Source of the DNA: Anaerolineae bacterium
GTDB taxonomy: Bacteria; Chloroflexota; Anaerolineae; JAAYZQ01
Length of the DNA: 5,712 bases
Direction: 5' to 3'
Assembly (NCBI GenBank): GCA_016926595.1
Contig: JAFGOG010000446.1
Location: 1-5,712 of the forward strand
Below, piece by piece: positions 1 to 4,960 of this stretch (positions within the stretch are counted from its first letter, which is position 1; each line of letters opens with the position of its first letter). The translations under genes were made by a program, and so were the position numbers. The notes below the pieces were generated by a model. It searched no databases. It was not told where the DNA came from and saw only the letters and a program-made list of their open reading frames with translations.

Positions 1-124
1 AGAATGACCTTTGGTCGCTTTGCTCCCTCAGAATGACCTTTGGTCGCTTTGCTCCCTCAGAATGACCTTTGGTCGCTTTGCTCCCTCGGAATGACCTTTG
101 GTCGCTTTGCTCCCTCAGAATGAC
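1..124. repeat. Tandem array of a 29-bp repeat, four copies plus remnant
   Basis: Four head-to-tail copies lie at 1-29, 30-58, 59-87 and 88-116. An 8-bp start of a fifth copy (117-124) follows, after which the sequence diverges. Copies 1 to 3 are identical and copy 4 differs only by G for A at its first base (88), so the array expanded recently or is being homogenised. Copies abut with no spacers. Each copy contains the short palindrome GACC-TTT-GGTC. Read on the minus strand the unit opens GTCATTCTGAGGGAGCAAAG. From memory, this resembles the GTCATTCTGAG... elements scattered between genes in Chloroflexota and other bacteria; I could not check that. The array continues past the left edge, so its copy number is unknown. 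It also supplies the stop codon of the neighbouring membrane-protein gene. Confidence 0.97.
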
Positions 125-894
125 TTGTCAGGGACCCGGAGGCGCGCCCGGGCGCGGGGCACGCCGATCAACAGGGTCAGGGCCACGGCGGCAGCCATCA
201 GGCCAGCGGCGATCGCCACCGGCAGCGCGGCGGACTGCCTGACGACGATCCCGATAAAGGCCCAGACGATGACCAGCACATAGCCGATGTCGCCCCGGGT
301 GACACTGACCGCAGACGCGATTGCAGCGGCGGCGATGACCATGATGACCGCCCAAGCCCGCGGATCGAGCCCCCAGCCGTTCCACTGTAGGTTAACCAAC
401 AGGGCGGTGACGTTGGCCACCGTCGCCACGGTGATCCAGCCCAGGTAGATGCTGAACGGGACCTGGACGAACCACTTGTCGACGTTGGACACGCGCCGCC
501 GGCCGATGCCCACGCGGAGGTAGATGGCGATCAGCGACAGCAGCAGCACGACCATCACCACCAGGGTCCAGGCGAACTGCTCGTAATGCCAGAAAAAGAT
601 CCAGGCGCTGTTGGCCAGGCAGCTCAAAGCGTAGAGGTAGCCGACGCGCTTGAGAAGCGGGTTGTCCCGCTGGGCGGGGAGCGCCTGGTAGATCGTAAAG
701 GCGATCAGCGCCAGGTAGATCAGGCCCCAGATGGAAAAGACGTAGCCGGCCGGCACAAAGTAGTTGCCGATGCTGTCCGATACCTCTCCGGTCGTCTTGC
801 CGTTCAGGGGAAGGGCGTTGGCCAGGCCATTGACGACGAGGGTCAAGAGTGTGGCCAGCACGTTGACAGCCTGTCGCACGGAGTTTTTGTTCAA
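115..894 (-). CDS. TspO/MBR-like (tryptophan-rich sensory protein) integral membrane protein
   Basis: This is a 259-residue hydrophobic protein with about eight predicted membrane segments, near residues 8-28, 49-72, 84-103, 107-127, 143-167, 179-197, 202-219 and 222-244. The first five follow the TspO/MBR pattern: FVPAGYVFSIWGLIYL (46-61) for the Pro-rich TspO helix-2 start, CLANSAWIFFWH (92-103) for the helix-3 Asn/Trp motif, and VPFSIYLGWITVATVAN (145-161) for helix 5. Classic TspO proteins have about 160 residues and five helices, so the last three helices are an extension. TspO proteins bind porphyrins and sterol-like ligands; the role of this longer form is unknown. The start is TTG at 892-894, chosen because a perfect AAGGAGGT lies four bases upstream; a GTG five codons later is too far from it. 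The gene follows the GH13 gene after 16 bases, probably in one operon. The last codons (Ser, Phe) and the TGA come from repeat sequence, so the natural C-terminus may have been altered. TspO-like superfamily membership is likely; orthology to true TspO is not shown. Confidence 0.82.
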   Translation of the reverse strand: MNKNSVRQAVNVLATLLTLVVNGLANALPLNGKTTGEVSDSIGNYFVPAGYVFSIWGLIYLALIAFTIYQALPAQRDNPLLKRVGYLYALSCLANSAWIFFWHYEQFAWTLVVMVVLLLSLIAIYLRVGIGRRRVSNVDKWFVQVPFSIYLGWITVATVANVTALLVNLQWNGWGLDPRAWAVIMVIAAAAIASAVSVTRGDIGYVLVIVWAFIGIVVRQSAALPVAIAAGLMAAAVALTLLIGVPRARARLRVPDKSF

Positions 895-898
895 AGTT

Positions 899-906
899 AC
901 CTCCTT
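899..906 (-). promoter_or_regulatory. Ribosome binding site of the TspO-like gene
   Basis: The minus strand reads AAGGAGGT followed by AACT and then the TTG start. This is an eight-base match to the anti-Shine-Dalgarno sequence at good spacing. It decides in favour of the TTG start and lies inside the 16-base gap behind the GH13 gene, which supports translation from a shared mRNA. Confidence 0.85.
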
Positions 907-910
907 GTTG

Positions 911-3900
911 TCATTCTGTCGTCTGGTTTCGCACCAGCTCTAGCATTTTCTCAACCTGGTATCCGGACTCTTCCTCCGCCTGCTGCAACTGCTCGACGAT
1001 GTCGTAGCAGCCGACGATCTCCTCGGCAAGCTCGTCAGAACCGCACAAGGGGTTGGCGGCGGTCTCGATCACGGCCACGGTCAGCGTCCAGCCCAACATC
1101 TGGTCGAACGCCTCTTTGTTGAACCACAGCACGTCGCGGTAGCGGTTGACCTGGAGGAACTGCTGGACATCGCCGTCCTGGAGCCACGATTCCAGGAGGT
1201 GGTAGGCCCGCCTGGGCAGGGCGGAAGGCCCTGCGGCCCGGTCAGAAGGGCCTTGGCCAACGCACCTGTCGTAGCAGCGCTGGTGGCTGACCAACACCTT
1301 GACGGCCGCAACACCCCACCAGGCCGCGGCCTCGTCGAGGCCCAGGTCCTGCAGCGCTCCGGCTATGATCCGGCCCAGCAGCCACTCGTCCAGCCAGCTC
1401 CGGCTGTGCTGCTCGTACTCCTCTTCGCCGACGACCCGGCCCAAGGCGTGGCTGAAGAGCCAGCCGAGCAGGATGCCCCACGCCTGCGGGTCGCCGTCGA
1501 GCCGCGCGTGCAGGTATTGGACCGCCCGATGATGGCGTGACTTGGCCGCTACCAGTGGGTGGCCATCGATCACGGGCCAGCGCAGGATCGCCTCCAGCTT
1601 GCGCCGGACGTCGCGGGCAATGGCCGACTCGTCGCCCGAGCCCTGGGCCAACTGCTTGACCTGCCGCAGTAGGCGCAGCATCTTTTGCTCCACCTCGTCA
1701 GGCAGCCCGTCCTCTTTGGCGGCGCCGAGCGGCGCCGCGCCGCGGGCGGCCATGATGCGGCGGAAGATCTCGGCGTTGACCAGCTCTTTGAACGGTTGGT
1801 GGACCGGGCGCATGACGATCTCCCAAAGAGCCTCGTCGACGCTCGGCACACCCCGCCCGCCCAGATAGGCGGCCAGATCGGCGTATCGATGCCATTCGTC
1901 GTCCTGCACCTGGCGCATGCCGGCAAAAACGTGGCACTTGTAGGCATCCAGCTCGATATACAGTCCCTTTTCGCACATCTCCCGGTTGCTGCGGATATAT
2001 TCCAGGCCGGTGATCTGGTCGCGAAAGATACAGAAATAGTTGGAATCTGGCCGCAGCCCCAGACCTTCACCCAGGTTCTTTTGCATCAGGATGCGCTGGC
2101 CGTCCTCACCCTCGACCGAAAAGGCCGCCGAAGTGCGGACCCAGCCGCGGGCTGTGGCGTACCTGTTGTGATAGACAATCAGTGCCGCCTCGCCGCCGTC
2201 ACGATTGGAGTAGGCGAACACATCCTCGTTCACGCCGCCATCTGGGGCAAAGAAATCGTAGAGTAGGAAATTGTCCACACCGGCGAACAGGCGGCGGCGG
2301 TGCAGGAGCGGGAATATCTCCCGCTCGTGGCGGGCGACCAGGCGCTCGTCGGCCTGCTCGTCCCAATAGGCCCGCCGGTATTCCATGCCATACTTTTCGG
2401 TAAAGCCCTCAACCTGGCCATGGCCGAACATCGGCAGGCCAGGCATGGTGGCCAGCATGACGCACACGCCAAAGTACTTGTCGTCTCTGCCGAACTGGTC
2501 CACCGCCGTTCGCTCGTCAGGGTTGTTCATAAAGTTCACGTACCGCTTTAGGATCTCGGGCTCGAATTCGATGGTATTCTTGATGACAGAGCGGTACTTG
2601 GCATTGTCCTCGTCGCGCAGCATGTGCATAAAGGCGCTGTTGTAGACCCGGTGCATGCCCAGCGTGCGGACGAAATAGCCCTCCAGCATCCAAAAAGCCT
2701 CGGCCAGGAGCAGGGTATCGGGCGCTTTGGCCGCCACGCGGTCCACCACCTCGCGCCAGAACTCGTTGGGCATGGCGGCGTCAAACTGCTCTTTGGTCAG
2801 GCCATGCTCCGCCCGGGTGGGGATCGCGCCGCCGCTGCCCGGCTCGGGATACCAGAGCCGCTGGAAGTGCTTCTTGGTGAGGGTCATCGCCGCGTCAAAG
2901 CGGATGATCGGGAACTGGCGGGCGACATGCAGGATCGTCTGGATTACCGCCTCGCGCACCTCGGGGTTGAGATAGTTCAACTGGGCCGTGTCGTTCCAGG
3001 GCATGCTCGTGCCGTCGTTGCCATGGTAGATATACCTGGCGCTGCCGGTCCAGCGGTCCACCCGCTTGAACACAACCGCGGCGTCGGTGTGGTCATAGTA
3101 ATGGTCTTCGACGTGGATGCCGACCCGGTCGTCCAGCGACAGGTCCGGCCCGTTGAAGCTGTAGGCAGGGAATGGGCTGTAGTCGAGCGAGATGAACCAG
3201 TCAGGATGCTCGACCACCCAGCGCGAGTAGGCGCCGACGTGGTTGGGCACCATGTCGCTGGCCAGCCGGATGCCCCGCCGCCAGGCCCGATCTTTCAAGT
3301 CTTGGTAGGAGGCCTCGCCGCCCAGGTCGGCGGCGATCTGATAGTCGAACAGCGAATAGGCCGACGCCACCGCGTCGGCGTTGCCGCACAACTGCTTGAT
3401 CCGCTGTGAGGCCGGGCTGCGCTCCCACAACCCTATCAGCCACAGGCCGGTGATGCCCCAGCGGGCCAGCCTGTCGAGCTCCTCGTCGGGTATCTGATCC
3501 AGGTGGGTGATGGGCTGGTTGTACTTTTTTGATAGCTGGTCGAGCCAGACATAGCTGTTCTTGGCGATCAGGACCAGGTTGGGCATCCAGTCGCGGTCGG
3601 GGCTGAACTGCTCCGGCTCGAACCCCATCCCTGCAAAGTCGTACACCTGCGCCGGGCCAGGCCCGGCAAATGCCGCCTTTTCCTCCTCATGGATCAGGTC
3701 CAGGCCGCCGAGCAGGCGGTAGATGTATCTGCCCAAGACATAGGTCCATCGCTCGCGGATATACTCCAACTGCCCCTCCAGTGAGTAGGGGGAGGCGAGG
3801 GCAGGGCTGCGCAGCATGTCCACCAAGTTCTGGTTGTCGGGGCCAAAGCGGGGCAGGGTCTCGAAGAAAGCATGCAAGCCGGCCATGATCTGAGGGTAAG

Positions 3901-4423
3901 CCGTTTCCCTTTCCAGGGCCGTGTCGTCGAAAAGCTCAAAGAAGGGCGAGCAGGCTGGATTGACGTTGGCCAGCCACAGCATGAGCATTTCTTCCATGGC
4001 GACCTGGCGGTTGGGCATGCCATCGGTCTCGCCGGCCAGGTAGGCTTCTACGGTCAGCTCGCGGCGGTAAACGGCCACCGGCGGGAACTCGGCGGTAAAG
4101 CGGCGCAGCGCAGTATCCACGGCGTCCTGGCCCAAGCGGTTGTACAACCAGTCGAGCGCCTGGCCCATCACCTGGGGGTTCTTTTCCCGGCGATAGGCAC
4201 TGACGACGAGGTGGAGGATCTCGTCGATCAGCCCCAGGGCATTGATCTGGCCCGCCTTGACCGCCTGCTCGGGAAAGCGCGCCAGGTCGCGGCGCTGGTT
4301 CATCTTTTGGGCAAAGGTCCGCGCGGCGTGAAAGTTGGCCAAGATGACGTTGCCGCTCAACGAAAAGATGCTTTCGTCGAACTGGTAGCGGTTCCGCGCC
4401 TGGCGCGAGATGTGGAACTCCAT
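911..4423 (-). CDS. Large GH13 alpha-amylase-superfamily protein (1170 aa)
   Basis: A TIM-barrel glycoside hydrolase or transglycosylase of the alpha-amylase clan with unusually long flanks. Residues 1 to about 280 form a mostly helical N-terminal region of unknown function. The GH13 barrel spans roughly 285-720. It shows GITGLWLIGLWERS (323-336); region I DMVPNHVG (Asp390, His395); region II IIRFDAAM (Arg508, nucleophile Asp510); region III LLLAEAFW (acid/base Glu575); and region IV NFMNNPDE (Asp636). Catalytic Asp, Glu and Asp are all present, but the usual His of the region IV NHD motif is Pro635. A probable beta domain (about 720-850) and a helical C-terminal domain (about 860-1170) follow. 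There is no signal peptide, so it should act in the cytoplasm, probably on storage glucan or maltodextrin; the substrate and reaction are unknown. I chose ATG 4421-4423, which has AGGAGG five bases upstream. An in-frame TTG nine codons earlier falls inside the -10 box. The family looks familiar as a conserved uncharacterised 'alpha-amylase' of Chloroflexota and other phyla. The true activity could be hydrolysis or glucan transfer. Confidence 0.93.
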   Translation of the reverse strand: MEFHISRQARNRYQFDESIFSLSGNVILANFHAARTFAQKMNQRRDLARFPEQAVKAGQINALGLIDEILHLVVSAYRREKNPQVMGQALDWLYNRLGQDAVDTALRRFTAEFPPVAVYRRELTVEAYLAGETDGMPNRQVAMEEMLMLWLANVNPACSPFFELFDDTALERETAYPQIMAGLHAFFETLPRFGPDNQNLVDMLRSPALASPYSLEGQLEYIRERWTYVLGRYIYRLLGGLDLIHEEEKAAFAGPGPAQVYDFAGMGFEPEQFSPDRDWMPNLVLIAKNSYVWLDQLSKKYNQPITHLDQIPDEELDRLARWGITGLWLIGLWERSPASQRIKQLCGNADAVASAYSLFDYQIAADLGGEASYQDLKDRAWRRGIRLASDMVPNHVGAYSRWVVEHPDWFISLDYSPFPAYSFNGPDLSLDDRVGIHVEDHYYDHTDAAVVFKRVDRWTGSARYIYHGNDGTSMPWNDTAQLNYLNPEVREAVIQTILHVARQFPIIRFDAAMTLTKKHFQRLWYPEPGSGGAIPTRAEHGLTKEQFDAAMPNEFWREVVDRVAAKAPDTLLLAEAFWMLEGYFVRTLGMHRVYNSAFMHMLRDEDNAKYRSVIKNTIEFEPEILKRYVNFMNNPDERTAVDQFGRDDKYFGVCVMLATMPGLPMFGHGQVEGFTEKYGMEYRRAYWDEQADERLVARHEREIFPLLHRRRLFAGVDNFLLYDFFAPDGGVNEDVFAYSNRDGGEAALIVYHNRYATARGWVRTSAAFSVEGEDGQRILMQKNLGEGLGLRPDSNYFCIFRDQITGLEYIRSNREMCEKGLYIELDAYKCHVFAGMRQVQDDEWHRYADLAAYLGGRGVPSVDEALWEIVMRPVHQPFKELVNAEIFRRIMAARGAAPLGAAKEDGLPDEVEQKMLRLLRQVKQLAQGSGDESAIARDVRRKLEAILRWPVIDGHPLVAAKSRHHRAVQYLHARLDGDPQAWGILLGWLFSHALGRVVGEEEYEQHSRSWLDEWLLGRIIAGALQDLGLDEAAAWWGVAAVKVLVSHQRCYDRCVGQGPSDRAAGPSALPRRAYHLLESWLQDGDVQQFLQVNRYRDVLWFNKEAFDQMLGWTLTVAVIETAANPLCGSDELAEEIVGCYDIVEQLQQAEEESGYQVEKMLELVRNQTTE
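1216..1254. repeat. Overlapping inverted repeats inside the GH13 coding sequence
   Basis: A 7-bp hairpin GCAGGGC (1216-1222) / GCCCTGC (1228-1234) with a five-base loop overlaps a second inverted repeat, AAGGCCCT (1225-1232) / AGGGCCTT (1247-1254). They encode the low-complexity stretch around residues 1057-1070 (GPSDRAAGPSALPR) in the C-terminal helical domain. The reading frame stays open. This may be a small in-frame insertion or simply GC-rich linker DNA. Confidence 0.6.
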
Positions 4424-4428
4424 AGGCT

Positions 4429-4434
4429 CCTCCT
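4429..4434 (-). promoter_or_regulatory. Ribosome binding site of the GH13 gene
   Basis: The minus strand reads AGGAGG, then AGCCT, then ATG at 4423. This five-base spacing fixes the start at 4423 rather than at the upstream TTG (4450), which has no comparable site. Confidence 0.85.
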
Positions 4435-4449
4435 CTGGGTCTTTCCTCA

Positions 4450-4478
4450 ACTATACCACAGCGCGGCGCGCGGCGCAA
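4450..4478 (-). promoter_or_regulatory. Predicted housekeeping-sigma promoter of the leftward operon
   Basis: On the minus strand a -10 hexamer TATAGT (4450-4455, 5 of 6 to consensus) lies 17 bases from a weak -35 TTGCGC (4473-4478, 3 of 6). Transcription would begin near 4443, giving a leader of about 20 bases that contains the ribosome binding site. The spacer is almost entirely G and C, which is unusual. Only the -10 box is strong, so an activator may be needed. Confidence 0.55.
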
Positions 4479-4492
4479 GTTTGCCCTGAACC

Positions 4493-4504
4493 TGACAAAT
4501 GTCA
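4493..4504. promoter_or_regulatory. Candidate operator: palindrome TGACA-AA-TGTCA
   Basis: Perfect five-base arms flank an AA centre. The site touches the -35 box of the rightward promoter (4505) and lies 14 bases upstream of the leftward -35 box. This placement would suit a dimeric regulator controlling both divergent promoters. A half-similar GACAAA occurs again at 4507-4512. No regulator gene is present in the window, and a 12-bp palindrome can arise by chance. Confidence 0.35.
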
Positions 4505-4533
4505 TGGACAAAGTGGCTGCTGGGGGCTATACT
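4505..4533 (+). promoter_or_regulatory. Predicted housekeeping-sigma promoter of the ferredoxin gene
   Basis: The -35 box TGGACA (4505-4510) matches 5 of 6 bases. The spacer is exactly 17 bases. The -10 box TATACT (4528-4533) matches 5 of 6. Transcription would start near 4540, giving a leader of about 18 bases. This is the best-formed promoter in the window. It also rules out the in-frame ATG at 4504, which would lie upstream of the transcript. Confidence 0.75.
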
Positions 4534-4543
4534 GGGCAGCAAA

Positions 4544-4550
4544 AAGAGGT
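4544..4550 (+). promoter_or_regulatory. Ribosome binding site of the ferredoxin gene
   Basis: AAGAGGT lies seven bases before the ATG at 4558. It is a good though not perfect Shine-Dalgarno match and sets the start codon there. Confidence 0.7.
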
Positions 4551-4557
4551 TCTTCCC

Positions 4558-4941
4558 ATGCAGAAAACGGTCCGGACAATTGTCAAGATCGACGAAAGTT
4601 TGTGCAACGGCTGTGGTTTGTGTGTCACCCCCTGCGCCGAAGGGGCCATCGAGATGGTGAACGGCAAAGCCCACGTCGTCAGCGAAGAGCTGTGCGATGG
4701 GGCGGGCTTTTGCCTGGCCGTGTGCCCCACCGGGGCGCTGACGGTTGAAACCCGCGAGGCGCAGCCGTTCAACGAGGCCGCAGCCCACGCGCGCGAGCAG
4801 GAGCGGGGGCTGCGCTATATCGCGCAGACCTGCCTCAACTGCGGGGCCAGCGAAGAGCGGGCTGTGTTGCTGCCGGTGCGGACCAAGGGGCGCAGCCTGT
4901 GGGTCTGCACCCGGTGCCTGCCGGCGCTGATACACGGCTAA
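4558..4941 (+). CDS. Ferredoxin-like 4Fe-4S protein with C-terminal CxxC...CxxC knuckle
   Basis: A 127-residue soluble protein with two parts. The N-terminal half (about 8-64) is a ferredoxin fold. Cluster I ligands are in CNGCGLCVTPC (Cys16, 19, 22, 26). The second motif, CDGAGFCLAVCP, has only Cys46, 52 and 56, with Ala49 where the remaining CxxC cysteine would be. The same three-cysteine spacing (CDGLGAC...CP) is, as I recall, common in a family of small anaerobe ferredoxins, so it is probably not a local defect. The second site may hold a 3Fe-4S cluster, or a 4Fe-4S cluster with another ligand or the final Cys of motif I. The C-terminal part has CLNCG (Cys92, 95) and CTRC (Cys117, 120), which looks like a zinc ribbon or rubredoxin-like site. 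The role is probably electron transfer in the cytoplasm; the partner is unknown. The ATG at 4558 is chosen over an in-frame ATG at 4504 because the promoter lies at 4505-4533. The gene lies 18 bases ahead of the sirtuin gene on the same strand, so read-through is likely. Confidence 0.92.
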   Translation: MQKTVRTIVKIDESLCNGCGLCVTPCAEGAIEMVNGKAHVVSEELCDGAGFCLAVCPTGALTVETREAQPFNEAAAHAREQERGLRYIAQTCLNCGASEERAVLLPVRTKGRSLWVCTRCLPALIHG

Positions 4942-4946
4942 CAGGG

Positions 4947-4952
4947 TATAAT
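4947..4952 (+). promoter_or_regulatory. Perfect -10 box TATAAT next to the sirtuin start (leaderless promoter candidate)
   Basis: A consensus TATAAT ends only seven bases before the sirtuin ATG at 4960. With normal -10 geometry, transcription would begin at about 4959-4960, on or beside the A of the ATG, giving a message with no leader. No recognisable -35 box lies 16-18 bases upstream and there is no TGn extension. No Shine-Dalgarno sequence lies at useful spacing: AGGG at 4943-4946 is 13 bases away. The gene may also be read from the ferredoxin promoter. Confidence 0.5.
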
Positions 4953-4959
4953 AGCAGCC

Positions 4960-4960
4960 A
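4960..4960 (+). other. Predicted transcription start at the sirtuin ATG
   Basis: This position follows from counting from the TATAAT box (last T at about -7), which puts +1 at 4959-4960. It is a geometric inference, not a motif. Confidence 0.35.

Noticed and set aside
1..124. CRISPR array
   Set aside because: The 29-bp length fits a CRISPR repeat, but the copies abut with no spacers and no cas gene is present.
1..124. Rho-independent terminator in the repeat
   Set aside because: The only stem is GACC/GGTC (four pairs) with no following T-run on the minus strand, too weak to call.
586..1122. 178-codon plus-strand open frame spanning the TspO/GH13 junction
   Set aside because: It lies antisense to two well-supported genes and its product is low-complexity with no family match.
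2624..3409. 261-codon plus-strand open frame opposite the GH13 gene
   Set aside because: It is antisense to the most conserved part of the GH13 barrel, has no recognisable domain, and reflects high GC content keeping the opposite strand open.
4424..4450. Longer GH13 N-terminus from a TTG at 4448-4450
   Set aside because: That TTG overlaps the predicted -10 box and has no ribosome binding site, whereas ATG 4423 has AGGAGG at five bases.
3872..4489. 205-codon plus-strand open frame opposite the GH13 N-terminus
   Set aside because: It runs through the GH13 start and the divergent promoter region and resembles no protein I recognise.
4504..4557. Longer ferredoxin start at 4504
   Set aside because: The extra 18 codons would cover the promoter, lack a Shine-Dalgarno site and precede the conserved ferredoxin start.
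4424..4557. Riboswitch or small RNA between the divergent genes
   Set aside because: Both predicted leaders are only about 20 bases long, which leaves no room for a structured leader.
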